Origin: Streptomyces sp. NBC_01241
Lineage (GTDB): Bacteria > Actinomycetota > Actinomycetes > Streptomycetales > Streptomycetaceae
NCBI RefSeq assembly: GCF_041435435.1
Contig: NZ_CP108494.1
Location: forward strand, 4,064,501 to 4,128,500
DNA length: 64,000 nt
Direction: 5' to 3'
Part shown: positions 17,118 through 25,944 of the stretch, piece by piece
How positions within the stretch are numbered: position 1 is the first letter of the stretch
Layout: every line of letters starts with the position of its first letter
Position numbers and translations under genes: made by a program
The notes under the pieces: generated by a model
The model's input: the letters and a program-made list of their open reading frames with translations, nothing else
The model's database searches: none
Told to the model about the DNA's origin: nothing

Positions 17118-18516
17118 TCCGGTGCAGATGGATGAGCACATCGTGCGAGGGCAGCAGCGATACGGGGTACACCGCGTGATCCGGGTACGAGGTGCCGATG
17201 CTGCGGGTCGGCCGGGCGACCGCCAGCCAGTTGCGGGCCGCCGTCGGCGCGGTGCGCAGGTCCACCATGTAGTCCCGGTAGCGCACCGCGTCCAGGGTGC
17301 GCTCGTTGCTGCCCCGCTCGGCGGGACCGACGGTGTACCGGGTCAGCGCGCCGTTCGGCCCGTCGGCGTTGAACGAGCCCTGGTCGAAGGCGAACCCCAC
17401 GCTCAGATAGGACGAGCCGATCTTGTCGCGGATGAACGCGCCCTGCATCCTCGGGTACTCCTTCGGGGAGTAGGTGTCGTAGGCGACATGGGCGTTGTGC
17501 GCGGAGAGCAGCACCCGGTCCCCGGTGTGCCGCTGCCACCACACCGTGTTGTCCGCCATCACCTGGTCGCGGTAGCGCATGGCCGCGGCGCCCTGGGTGG
17601 GCTCGGTGAAGTCGTAGCTGTACCCGGTGGCGGTCTGGTCGATGGCACGGGCATGCTGCACCGCCCAGGTGTACGCCTCCTGCTCGGCCTTCCCGCCGCC
17701 CGGCCGTTGGCCCTGCAACAGTGCCAGCGCCTGCCCGGTGCGCTGCGCCATCTCCTTCCGCTCGGCGATCGGCTTGGCCAGATAGGCGTGGACATAGGTG
17801 TCCACGTCGGTGGTCGGGCGCAGCCCCTGGTACAGAGCGGTGAACTGGGGCAGTAGCGCGGGGAAGCGCTGCCCGACGTACGAGGCCACCCGGTCGTACA
17901 GGTCGGGCCCGGCGTAGCCGAAGTCATCGCCCATGAACTGCACCGGGTCGCCGGGGTGCGCCACGTTCCACGAGCGCATCCACTCGATCAGCCGCAGGTA
18001 TTCCTGGTTCTGCCAGACCTGGTAGGAGTTGCGGAACTCGTCCCGCATGATCTGCCGCGGGTCGCCCTTGCCGTACTGCACATAGTCGTTGAGTCGCTGA
18101 CCGGTGCTCCAGGGCGCCTCCAGCGCGAAGGTGCGGAAGCCCTTCTCCTGGACCAGGTAGCGGAACGCGCGGTGCTTGAAGGAGAAGAACTCGTGTGAAC
18201 TGTGGGTGGCCTCGCCGATGCCCACGATGGTGGCGTTCCCCACCATCCGCCCGAACGGGCGCAGATCGCGGAAGCCGCCGGTGGGTTCGGTGGACAGCAG
18301 CGGATGCGCGGCGCGCTCGATGGCGCGCACCGCGTCCTTCTCCTGCGGATCGCCGGGGGTGGCCGGGCCGCGGAGGTGAGCCGCGGAGGTGGTGGCGGGG
18401 GCGTGCGTCGGTGCCGGCCCCATCGCCTGGACCGGGGCGGCGGCCACCACCAGTGCGCTGGTGCACAGGGCCGCGGAGACCAGGAGCCTGTTCTGCTTTC
18501 GCGTTAGTCGTGTCAT
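17089..18516 (-). CDS. Secreted erythromycin-esterase-family protein
   Basis: 475 residues. A signal peptide fits residues 1-31 (basic start, VSAALCTSALVVAAAPVQA). The mature part matches the EreA/EreB-like fold: VGIGEATHSSHEFFSFKHRAFRYLV carries the conserved Glu and His residues, TFALEAPWSTG another Glu, and MGDDFGYAG and LLSAHNAHVAY later conserved blocks. Cytoplasmic Ere enzymes open macrolide lactones, but exported Streptomyces relatives are of unknown substrate, so I name only the family. It stands alone, convergent with the LysR gene. Resistance should not be assumed. Confidence 0.82.
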   Translation of the reverse strand: MTRLTRKQNRLLVSAALCTSALVVAAAPVQAMGPAPTHAPATTSAAHLRGPATPGDPQEKDAVRAIERAAHPLLSTEPTGGFRDLRPFGRMVGNATIVGIGEATHSSHEFFSFKHRAFRYLVQEKGFRTFALEAPWSTGQRLNDYVQYGKGDPRQIMRDEFRNSYQVWQNQEYLRLIEWMRSWNVAHPGDPVQFMGDDFGYAGPDLYDRVASYVGQRFPALLPQFTALYQGLRPTTDVDTYVHAYLAKPIAERKEMAQRTGQALALLQGQRPGGGKAEQEAYTWAVQHARAIDQTATGYSYDFTEPTQGAAAMRYRDQVMADNTVWWQRHTGDRVLLSAHNAHVAYDTYSPKEYPRMQGAFIRDKIGSSYLSVGFAFDQGSFNADGPNGALTRYTVGPAERGSNERTLDAVRYRDYMVDLRTAPTAARNWLAVARPTRSIGTSYPDHAVYPVSLLPSHDVLIHLHRINAAGLLDH

Positions 18517-18750
18517 GGCTTCCAGCGTGGCGAGCGGCCCGGTGATGATCCATCCACCCCACTCCCGGATCCGGGGGTGGGGCTAGGTCCACCGGCGATG
18601 GGGCTGGGTCCACCAGGGGGTGGAGGCAGCCCCACCCCGCTGCTTGCTGTGCGCGTGACGCCATCCGCGCCTCCGACACCCCGGTACGCCCCCTTCCAGG
18701 GGAGCAAACCGACCGCTTAGTATGCGCCTCGGTGGCGTCCGGCCAAGGGA

Positions 18751-18940
18751 GTGCTGACAGCGGACACGGTGCGCGGTGCGGGAGTTGTGGTGACCGGGGC
18801 GGGCGGCGGAGGTGCCGCGCTGGCCCGCCGATTCGCCGCGGAGGGTGCCCGGGTGGTGGTGAACGACCTGGACGAGGCCAAGGCACGCACGATCACCGAG
18901 GAGATCGGCGGGACCGCCGTACCCGGTGACGCCTCACATA
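18751..18940 (+). pseudogene. Short-chain dehydrogenase, 5' fragment cut at a tRNA scar
   Basis: The frame starts as a normal SDR: GAGVVVTGAGGGGAALARRFAAEGARVVVNDLDEAKA, i.e. the TGxxxGxG cofactor loop and the Asp after the second strand. It then reaches GDAS, and homology ends at about 18940 where the tRNA-Gly scar begins; the frame runs on through the scar and stops at 19032. The Asn-Asn-Ala-Gly and Tyr-x-x-x-Lys parts are missing. The break coincides with the scar, so recombination at the scar is the likely cause. Confidence 0.75.
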
Positions 18941-18946
18941 TCGTCC

Positions 18947-18979
18947 AGCGCGAGTTCGATTCTCGTCACCCGCTCTTCC
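18947..18979 (+). repeat. tRNA-Gly(CCC) 3'-end scar, shortened
   Basis: Shares AGCGCGAGTTCGATTCTCGT and the acceptor strand with the full scars, but the anticodon-stem part is replaced by the end of the SDR fragment. The end reads CTCTTCCA rather than CTCCA, exactly as in the scar at 31120. Left boundary of the first YafY/NIPSNAP cassette. Confidence 0.8.
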
Positions 18980-18980
18980 A

Positions 18981-19011
18981 CGAGGCCCCAGGTCAGCGAT
19001 CTGGGGCCTCG
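18981..19011 (+). terminator. Terminator after the scar
   Basis: CGAGGCCCCAGGTC pairs with GATCTGGGGCCTCG. It is located between the scar and the stop codon of the minus-strand YafY gene, so it could end that transcript too. Confidence 0.65.
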
Positions 19012-19028
19012 TCGTTGCCCAGACTTCT

Positions 19029-20036
19029 CTAGGCGTCGCGGACCAGCGCACCCCCTGGCCCCTTGTTCTCGTAGGCTCGGGCGAGTATCCCCACGGTGGC
19101 GGCCATGGCCTGGCGGAGTTCGGCCGGTGCAACGACCTCGACATCCCCACCGAGCCTCAGCAGCTCGCCGCAGGCGTGCTCGGTGCCCTCGACCGGGATG
19201 ACCGCCTCGACCCATCCGTCGTCGCCGACGGCGGTCGCGGTGGAGTCGACTGCCCGCACCACCTCCGGGGGGACGTTGTCGGGCAGGCGCCGGCGTCCCC
19301 GGGGAGACAGGCGGACGGTGGCTGTGCCGGTGTAGCGGCGAGCCTGGAAGTCATCGAGGTAGGAGACCCAGTACGCGCCCAGGTCGAAGTCCTGCGGCCG
19401 GTCGAACCGCTCGTCGCCCAGCACCGCGTCGAGGACTTGGGCGACGCGGTAGGTCGCGGTCCCCTTGTCGGTGGCGGCCACGAGGTACCAGGTACCGGAC
19501 TTGAGTACCAGGCCGTAGGGGTGGAGGTGGCGATTCACCTCCTGCGGGGCGCGCCAGCGGCGGTAGCGCACATCCACCGCACGCCGGGTGAGCACCGCGT
19601 CGACGAACAAGGGGAGATGCGGTATCTGTTCGGGTTCCCGGTACCAGCCGGGGGCGTCCAGGTGGAACACAGCCGCGGCCCGTGCCGCCTCCTCGCGCAG
19701 TCCTGCCGGCAGCGCGGCGAGAAGCTTCAGCCGGGCCGCCGACATCTCGGCCGTGAATCCCAGGTCGGCGGCGGGCCCGGGCAGTCCGGCAAAGAACAGT
19801 GTCCGCGCCTCGCCCTCGCTCATCCCGGTGAGACGGGTGCGGTAGCCGTCGAGCAGCTGGTAGCCGCCCCCGCGGCCCGGCTCCGCGTAGACCGGGACCC
19901 CTGCTGACTGCAGGCGCGCCACGTCACGGTAGGCGGTGCGCACGGACACGTTCAGCTCGTCGGCGATTCCCCGCGCGGACATACGGCCCCGCGATTGCAG
20001 CAACAGCAGCACCGAGAGCAGTCGACTGGCAGACAT
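19029..20036 (-). CDS. YafY/WYL-domain transcriptional regulator (copy 1)
   Basis: 335 residues from the ATG at 20036. Winged HTH about 1-60 (LLLQSRGRMSARGIADELNVSVRTAYRDVARL, then the wing GRGGGYQLLDGY), and a C-terminal WYL effector region with YGLVLKSGTWYLVAATD. It is divergent from a NIPSNAP gene with 126 bases between, containing a TGACAG-CAC-CTGTCA dyad that is a natural operator. The last residues GPGGALVRDA match the tail of a Streptomyces integrase rather than normal YafY ends (compare 12380). Nearly the same gene recurs at 31217. Regulation of the neighbour is inferred from the layout. Confidence 0.85.
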   Translation of the reverse strand: MSASRLLSVLLLLQSRGRMSARGIADELNVSVRTAYRDVARLQSAGVPVYAEPGRGGGYQLLDGYRTRLTGMSEGEARTLFFAGLPGPAADLGFTAEMSAARLKLLAALPAGLREEAARAAAVFHLDAPGWYREPEQIPHLPLFVDAVLTRRAVDVRYRRWRAPQEVNRHLHPYGLVLKSGTWYLVAATDKGTATYRVAQVLDAVLGDERFDRPQDFDLGAYWVSYLDDFQARRYTGTATVRLSPRGRRRLPDNVPPEVVRAVDSTATAVGDDGWVEAVIPVEGTEHACGELLRLGGDVEVVAPAELRQAMAATVGILARAYENKGPGGALVRDA

Positions 20037-20059
20037 GCGCGCATTCTCCCCGGAAACCC

Positions 20060-20074
20060 TGACAGCACCTGTCA
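20060..20074. promoter_or_regulatory. Dyad operator candidate in the divergent promoter (copy 1)
   Basis: TGACAG and CTGTCA arms separated by CAC, between the YafY and NIPSNAP start codons. It is conserved unchanged in the second cassette, and is probably the regulator's own binding site. Confidence 0.55.
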
Positions 20075-20162
20075 CACAGCTCCCCTACCGTCGAACCACT
20101 TCCCGGCTACGACCGAACAGGCCGGGAGCCCTGCACGGAGAACACCGAACAGGAGTCTTGCT

Positions 20163-20900
20163 GTGCCACCCACCGAACTCGTCGGCCCACTGGCCGTGAT
20201 CGAGCTTCGCCAGTACACGCTGCGTCCTCGCCGGCGCGACGAACTCATCGAGCTGTTCGACCGGGAGTTCGTCGAATCCCAGGAAGACGTGGGGATGAGT
20301 GTGCTCGGCCAGTTCCGGGACCTCGACGATCCGGACCGCTTCGTCTGGTTGCGCGGATTCCGGGACATGGAGGCGCGCCATCGCGCGCTCACGAACTTCT
20401 ACGGCGGACCCGTCTGGGCCGAGCACGGTCCGCAGGCGAACGACACCATGATTGACTCCGACGATGTCCTCCTCCTGCGCCCCGTGTCGGCCGGGGGCGG
20501 CTTCACCGGCTCCCTGTCCGGGCGGCCCCCGGTCAGCGCTACGGCGCCTGACCGGTTCGTGTCCGCCACCGTGTGGTCCTTCCCTCCCGGACGGCAGGAC
20601 GGCATCGCGCTGATCCGGGACGGCTTCCTCCCCGCGCTCCAGGAGACGGGACCCGCACCGCTCGCCTTCCTGACCACCGAGCACGCGCACAACACATTCG
20701 CCGGGCTGCCGGTCCGCGCCGGCGAGAACGTCGCCGCGATCTTCACCTCGTACCCCGACGAGAGTGCGCACCGTCGGCATCTCGCCGACCTGCAAGTCCA
20801 CCCCCTCGCACGGGACGAGATCCTGCCGGGTGTCGAGCGGGAACAGACAGCGGCACCTCAGGTACTCCGGCTCGGGCCGACCGGTCGCTCGCTGATCTGA
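20163..20900 (+). CDS. NIPSNAP-family protein (copy 1)
   Basis: 245 residues from a GTG; AGGAG lies 8 bases upstream. N-terminal dimeric alpha/beta-barrel NIPSNAP domain (VIELRQYTLRPRRRDELIELFDREFVESQEDVGMSVLGQFRDLDDPDRFVWLRGF, about 11-110) and a second, weaker ferredoxin-like half (SATVWSFPPGRQDGIALIRDG onward). Such proteins bind small hydrophobic or heme-like ligands or act as monooxygenase-like enzymes; the substrate is unknown. It is divergently transcribed with the YafY regulator and probably controlled by it. It is the only other gene of the scar-bounded cassette, which is duplicated at 31.1-33.3 kb. Confidence 0.82.
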   Translation: MPPTELVGPLAVIELRQYTLRPRRRDELIELFDREFVESQEDVGMSVLGQFRDLDDPDRFVWLRGFRDMEARHRALTNFYGGPVWAEHGPQANDTMIDSDDVLLLRPVSAGGGFTGSLSGRPPVSATAPDRFVSATVWSFPPGRQDGIALIRDGFLPALQETGPAPLAFLTTEHAHNTFAGLPVRAGENVAAIFTSYPDESAHRRHLADLQVHPLARDEILPGVEREQTAAPQVLRLGPTGRSLI

Positions 20901-20950
20901 CTCCGAACCGGCGCCTGGGGAGAGGCGGTCGAGGGCGCCTGCAGCAAGGC

Positions 20951-20992
20951 CGTGCCACAACGTGCCAGTGAGGACGGTGAACAGCGGACAAC
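20951..20992 (+). repeat. Candidate integrase arm-site block (21 kb scar)
   Basis: CGTGCCAGTGAGGACGGTGAACAGCGG in parts: CGTGCCA, then GGACGGTGAACAGCGGACAA. Placed 84 bases left of the 21076 scar, as in the other members of the series. Confidence 0.5.
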
Positions 20993-21075
20993 ACAGGGTT
21001 CGCCAGGGCAGCCAGAACAGGGCCAGGAGTCATCATTCCCGCAGGTCAGAGGCCACTCACCTGCCGAAGCGCCGG

Positions 21076-21123
21076 GTGATTCCCAAGCTCAGAGCGCGAG
21101 TTCGATTCTCGTCACCCGCTCCA
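21076..21123 (+). repeat. tRNA-Gly(CCC) 3'-half scar, att site
   Basis: Full 48-base copy, identical in its core to those at 12281, 29764 and 33287, with CCA at the end. Right boundary of the first YafY/NIPSNAP cassette and left boundary of the segment to 29764. The DNA after it retains the TTGTTGTCTAGAC sequence that also lies behind the integrase remnant at 12 kb. Confidence 0.85.
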
Positions 21124-21126
21124 TGA

Positions 21127-21155
21127 CGAAGGCCCAGGTCAGTGACCTGGGCCTT
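21127..21155 (+). terminator. Terminator after the scar
   Basis: AAGGCCCAGGTCA pairs with TGACCTGGGCCTT, followed by GTTTGTTG. Compared with the other scars, compensating changes keep the stem paired. Confidence 0.65.
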
Positions 21156-21451
21156 GTTTGTTGTCTAGACCTCTTCGACCTCTCCGTGCCCCCCGCGTGC
21201 CCCAACTCGCCGGAATTCCCTGCTCGGAGGGGGCGCGACGCACCACTTGCACCACCTGCCCGCCGGACCTTCTCAAATCACGAGACCCATTTCACGTGAC
21301 CTGCGACATACGCCAGTCACGTCGCGCGAATTCGCTCCTACAAAACCGCCGTCGAATGAGCCCCGCTGGGCGCGGCCCACAATCGACCGCTCGGCGAGTG
21401 AGCCGCGAGAAGCGGCGCATCCTGTGGTGGTGGCGCTCGTTGCTCCGGGAC

Positions 21452-21694
21452 ATGAAGAAGATCATCATGCTCGCTACCCTGCCGCTCGCGATCGTCGGCA
21501 TGGCGGCCCCGGCGCACGCCGACAACGACAGCAACTTCGGCAGCGGCGTCAACGCCGCCAACAACTGGAACTTCACCGAGTCCGTGGCGTGCCTGCAGGA
21601 AGTCGCCGCCGTGCCTGTTATCGGTGATTGGGTCGGTGACCACACCAACAACTGCAGCAACGGCAACATGATCGACCACGCCCTGGAAAGCTGA
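21452..21694 (+). CDS. Small secreted two-cysteine protein
   Basis: 80 residues. Signal peptide 1-23 (KK, then IIMLATLPLAIVGMAAPAHA, cut after AHA). The mature 57 residues are rich in Asn/Asp and have just two Cys (VACLQEV and NNCSNG), likely a single disulfide. Composition and size recall the small exported rodlin/chaplin-type proteins of Streptomyces, but I do not see a known family signature, so this is only a resemblance. An internal start upstream at 21158 would destroy the signal peptide. The gene stands alone. Confidence 0.65.
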   Translation: MKKIIMLATLPLAIVGMAAPAHADNDSNFGSGVNAANNWNFTESVACLQEVAAVPVIGDWVGDHTNNCSNGNMIDHALES

Positions 21695-22377
21695 GAAGCT
21701 GCGGGTGCCCCGCGCAGTCAGCGACGGCGGGGGGCGCCTGCACGAGACACCTGCCGCGCCTGGGCGGACACTTGCCGGAGGCGGTATCTGGGGACACCGA
21801 CCCCTGCCCATGCCAGATGCATGCTCATGACTCCCCTGGTCGGAGGTCATCATGCGCATCGGCCACACCGCGGACACCGGCGCCCTTCGGGCCGGGGGCG
21901 CCACTGCCGGCACCGCAGCTATTCGGCGCCGACACCGCGAACCCCTGTACCGGCCGGCCGCAGCCAGGTCGCGGAAGGAGGACCCGTTTGAGCAGGGGCC
22001 ATGCATGCCAACTGTTCTGACCGGGTGGGACATGCCGCCTCTGGCGTAATCGGCTCGTTGGGCCGGTTGGCGGTGTCAGGCTGTACGGGTTGATCACTGT
22101 CGTGCGAGGAGCCCTGTGCGTATGGGGCGTGTGAACGTTCTTTCGAGCGGATCGCCGTTGACTGCCCGCTGGATCCGAGTATGTCGGGATGTGCGTCGGG
22201 TCGGGGGCACCGTGAGCCGGAATATGTGGCTGGGGTGCTGAAGGCGTCGGCGCCTAGAGGGAGGGAGAAGCTGCTCCCCATCCGGGGTGGCACCGCTTCG
22301 TACCGCTTCGTACCGGCTCCACACAACCGACCGCCCACTGAATTCCCATGCCGCGACACGAAGGGATGCAAGCACCG
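21695..22377. other. Intergenic stretch, nothing recognised
   Basis: About 680 bases. Short frames exist on both strands but none has a motif, ribosome site or plausible composition. The last part should contain the promoter of the PP2C gene. Confidence 0.4.
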
Positions 22378-23619
22378 ATGTCCGAAGGCGGGCGAAAGCC
22401 GAGCAAGTTCGGGGTGGACCGGTCGGAGGGGTTTGGTGAGCGGTTGCTGGGTTTGCTGCTGGACCGGGCTCACGAGATGCCGCCGCAGTTGATCGCCCCG
22501 CTCGTTGCGGAAGAGGTGGCCAGGGTCGGTGGCCGGGACCTCTCGATCCTCTTGCAGGACTACGAACAGATGCTGCTGGTGCCGCTGCCGGGCCAGCGGC
22601 TGACGGTCGGTGACCCCGAACCGGTCGAGGACTCACCCGCCGGCAAGGCGTTCCTGAGCCGCAGAACGGTAGAGGTACCGCAGGACGGCACCGTGCGGAT
22701 GTATCTGCCACTGCTGGACGGCAGTGACCAGGTCGGGGCGATGGCCGTCACCCTGGACAGCGTCGATGACGACGACCGGCGGTTGCTGCGCAGACTCGCC
22801 GGGCTGGTCGCGGACATGATCGTCACCAAAGACGCCTACACCGACCTGTTCTTCCAGGCCCGACGCAGCGCCCCGATGAGCGTGGCCGCAGAGATCCAGT
22901 GGTCGTTGCTGCCCCCGCTGTCGATGACTGTTCCGCAGGTCGAGGTGGCCGGAATTCTGGAGCCCGCCTACGACGTGGCCGGCGACAGCTTCGACTACGC
23001 CCTCAACGGCGACATCCTTCATGTGGCCATGATCGACGCGATGGGCCACGGTCTGGACGCGGCGACCATGGCGACGGTGGCCATCGGGGCCTACCGCCAC
23101 GCGCGACGGGCCAACACCGGTCTGTCCCAGGTGTATGCATTCATGGACAAGGCCATCAATGAGCAGTTCGGCCCCGACCACTTCGTCACCGCCCAGATGA
23201 TGTGTCTGAACATCGCCACGGGCCGGCTGCAATGGGTCAATGCCGGCCACCCGGCACCGCTGCTGATCCGTGGCCGCGCCGTGGTGGATCGGTTGGAGAG
23301 CCCGACCACATTGCCGGTCGGCTTCGGCGGTGAGGAGCCGGTAGTCAGCGAGCGGATGCTGCAGCCCGGGGACCGGTTGCTGTGTTTCACCGATGGCCTG
23401 ATTGAAGAGCATCAAGCCGGTGGTGAAGAGTTCGGTGAGGAGCAACTCATCGAGTGGACCAACCGAGCCGTCCGTGACCACACGGCGGTGCGGCCGGTGG
23501 TGCGCGCGCTCTCCCACGCCCTGAAACAGGAACGAGGCGGCGTCACCAGCGACGACGCGACCATCTTCCTCATCGAGTGGCGCGGCGGCGACGCCGATCA
23601 TCTCGCCACCCTCGATTGA
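22378..23619 (+). CDS. PP2C-family serine/threonine phosphatase with N-terminal GAF-like domain
   Basis: About 413 residues from the ATG at 22378 (GAAGGGA upstream); an ATG at 22348 is the alternative. Residues about 40-150 look like a degenerate GAF/PAS sensor (GGRDLSILLQDYEQMLLVPLPG, MYLPLLDGSDQVGAMAVTLD). From about 170 there is a SpoIIE/RsbU-type PP2C domain: PAYDVAGDSFDYALNGDILHVAMIDAMGHGLDAATMATVAI contains the two Asp and DAMGHG of the metal site, LQWVNAGHPAPLLIRG and LLCFTDGLIEE follow. Such proteins dephosphorylate anti-anti-sigma factors in stress signalling. No partner kinase or STAS gene is adjacent. Confidence 0.85.
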   Translation: MSEGGRKPSKFGVDRSEGFGERLLGLLLDRAHEMPPQLIAPLVAEEVARVGGRDLSILLQDYEQMLLVPLPGQRLTVGDPEPVEDSPAGKAFLSRRTVEVPQDGTVRMYLPLLDGSDQVGAMAVTLDSVDDDDRRLLRRLAGLVADMIVTKDAYTDLFFQARRSAPMSVAAEIQWSLLPPLSMTVPQVEVAGILEPAYDVAGDSFDYALNGDILHVAMIDAMGHGLDAATMATVAIGAYRHARRANTGLSQVYAFMDKAINEQFGPDHFVTAQMMCLNIATGRLQWVNAGHPAPLLIRGRAVVDRLESPTTLPVGFGGEEPVVSERMLQPGDRLLCFTDGLIEEHQAGGEEFGEEQLIEWTNRAVRDHTAVRPVVRALSHALKQERGGVTSDDATIFLIEWRGGDADHLATLD

Positions 23620-24679
23620 GCCGACAGCCACCGCCGCTACGGAGCCGACGGAGCCGAAGCCCCCGCAGCCCATCCGCCGTTCGCCAAGCCGCCCTCGGCC
23701 CGGAGGACGAGGGCAGCCGTCACCGCCGGAACTGTTGAACCTCCGGACGCCACTTTTGCTTGTCTGCGCTGTGGGCTCATCCCAGGCGGGCGTTCGTCAC
23801 TCAGCGTGCCTACTTCACAGTAGGCCAGAGCCCACTCTCGCGCATAAAGCCAGAACGCCCCATCGGCGGATAATGGATGCGGGGACGTACACCGCCCCTC
23901 CTCCTCACAGCCGGCGCAGCGATTCGACCTGGAGACGGTGCCCTGTCTGCATGAGGCACTCGCCGATGCCCGGCATGAGGGCAGTCGGCAGACCATCCTG
24001 GACATCTCCCAAATCTGCTTCGGGGACTCCTCGAATCCGGCGGAAGTGGGCAATCTGCACCGCCATGAGTCCTCATGCCTCGTGGGCCACCGCCGAGCAG
24101 CGCGGCGCCCACAGGGCTTGGCACCCCCGCCCTGGTCAGGGACCTGCTCATCCCCACCGGCCGCCGCAAGGGCCAGAGCCCCAGCCTCTCCAGCATCTGC
24201 CGGGCGCTGGCCGAGCACGAGAAGACCCAGGCGTGCCCGGAGGCCGTCGAGACGGCGCACGCCGACTTCGCCGCCCTCCAGCAGCGCGACCGCAGCCCCA
24301 AGTAGTTACTCAGCGCTACACGCCACCTGGCGGTAGCTATACGAGGACGGGGCCGTGAGGCCCATGAGTTCGTGCGAACTGAAGGAGCTTTGGGGCGAAC
24401 TCATTGGTCTTCAGCCTTGTCCGGCGGCTCTGGCCCTTGGGTTCACGGGAACCGATGGCTGCGAGTCTGCCCCAGCCCAAGTCGGGCCGGGGCAGCGCCC
24501 GGAAGCATCACCCGATGGAGTGTGACGGCAGCCCAGGCGGAACGAGACGGGGCGTCGGCGAGGCCCCTCGACCAGGACACGCCACGGCGAGTCTGCGAGC
24601 GTCCGCGGCCGTCGCCGTGCCGGGTTCCCGAATGGAGGACCTCGCCGGTTGAGACAGTCCATTCCCCGCTTCTGTCCGC
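23620..24679. other. 1-kb stretch without a clear gene
   Basis: The most coding-like frame is 24075-24305 on the plus strand (76 residues, containing IPTGRRKGQSPSLSSICRAL), but it has no family match that I know and no good ribosome site. The rest shows only chance frames. It may be decayed element DNA. Confidence 0.35.
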
Positions 24680-25123
24680 CTAGTTCGGGATGACCCTCGC
24701 CTCGGCAAAGACCCCGTCCCCGACGGCGTCCCGCAGGATGTGTGCGATCTCTTCGGGTTTGAGGTTGATGCCGCCGATCCCGGCCGCAGTCAGCGGGATC
24801 TCCTCCAGCGCGTATTCGCCCCGGCCTTCGGCGCTGAACTCGGGTCCGGTTCGGTCATCGAAGGACCATGCCTCGATGCGGGCGAGGTAGAAGAGCTGTC
24901 GCTCGTCGTCAGTCTCCAGCGTGTGCAGGAGGCGGACGATGTCGGCCTTGCCGGCGATCTCCTCATGGATCTCCCGGTGGAGGGCGGCCTCCCGGGACTC
25001 GTCGGTGGCCTCGACGCCGCCTCCGGGCAGGACCCAGTAGACGGGGATGCCGGGCCGGGTGCGGCGGATGACCAGCATCGTGTCGTTCGGGGTGACGAGG
25101 ACAGCGCGGACTCGCTCGATCAT
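24680..25123 (-). CDS. NUDIX hydrolase
   Basis: 147 residues. Nudix box at about 35-57: GGGVEATDESREAALHREIHEEI, fitting G-x5-E-x7-R-E-U-x-E-E. The preceding VRAVLVTPNDTMLVIRRTRPG strand is typical. These enzymes cleave nucleoside-diphosphate-linked substrates and are often used for dNTP or sugar-nucleotide clean-up. It is the last of three minus-strand genes (kinase-like, SDR, NUDIX) with 30 bases to the SDR stop, so they were probably one operon. It is intact, whereas its two upstream partners are frameshifted. Confidence 0.85.
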   Translation of the reverse strand: MIERVRAVLVTPNDTMLVIRRTRPGIPVYWVLPGGGVEATDESREAALHREIHEEIAGKADIVRLLHTLETDDERQLFYLARIEAWSFDDRTGPEFSAEGRGEYALEEIPLTAAGIGGINLKPEEIAHILRDAVGDGVFAEARVIPN

Positions 25124-25153
25124 GTGGTGCTCTTTCCTTGGTTGTTGGCGGTC

Positions 25154-25944
25154 TCAGTGCAGCAGCCAGCCGCCGTCGACGTGTACGGATTGCCCAGTGA
25201 TGAACGACGCGGAGGGGCCGACGAGGAACGCGACCAGGGCCGCCACGTCTTCGGGCCGCCCACGGCGGGGAACGCACTGCCGCTGGATCTGGTCTGCAGG
25301 GCGGGCCCGGAACTGGGCCGGGATGGCGGTCTCGGCCTCAACCTGGATGGCTCCGGGCAGGACGGTGTTGACGCAGACGCCGTACGGGCCGAGTTCGCGG
25401 GCGAGGGAACGGGTCAAGCCCAGCAGCCCGGCCTTCGCGGTGCTGTACGCGACGAGGTTGGTGCGGCCGGCGCGGGCATTGACGCTGCCGATGTTGACGA
25501 TCCGGCCCCACCGGCGTTCGACCATGCCGGGGGTCACCGCGTGGCAGATGCGGTAGTGGGCGGTGAGGTTCACGTCGAGGGAGTAGTTCCAGGCGGCCTC
25601 GTCGGTGTCCTGCCAGGGGACGCGGGGGTAGGAGCCGGCGTTGTTCACGAGGATGTCGATGGGGCCGATCTCGGCGCGGACGAGGTCGGTCATGGTCTGG
25701 ACGGCGCCGGGGTCGGTCAGGTCGGCGTTCACCGCGATCCCGGGGCTGCCGTCTCGCTCGAAGGCGGCGAGGGGAGCATGGCGTCGGGGTCCTGGGCGAG
25801 GTGGTTGACGGCGACGGTGGCTCCCGCGGTAGCGAGTGCCCGTCCGATTTCGGCGCCGATGCCGGTGGCGCCGCCGGTGACGAGGGCGATGCGGCCCTGC
25901 AGGGGCCGGGCCTGGAGAAGGCTTTCAAGCAGGGGCAGGGACAT
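25154..25944 (-). pseudogene. Short-chain dehydrogenase/reductase with one frameshift
   Basis: Two frames together make a full-length SDR of about 263 residues. The first (25944 down) has GRIALVTGGATGIGAEIGRALATAGATVAVN; the second has DILVNNAGSYPRV, the Ser in GSVNARAG, and YSTAKAG (Tyr-x-x-x-Lys), then the C-terminal GQSVHVDGGW. The break lies at about 25772 in a C/T run (CTCCCCTCG), where one extra C would restore frame. It is therefore either a recent inactivation or a sequence error in a homopolymer. Its start overlaps the end of the kinase-like gene by about 20 bases. Confidence 0.78.

Noticed and set aside
17089..18516. Macrolide resistance gene
   Set aside because: The protein is exported and only of the erythromycin-esterase family; resistance cannot be claimed from sequence.
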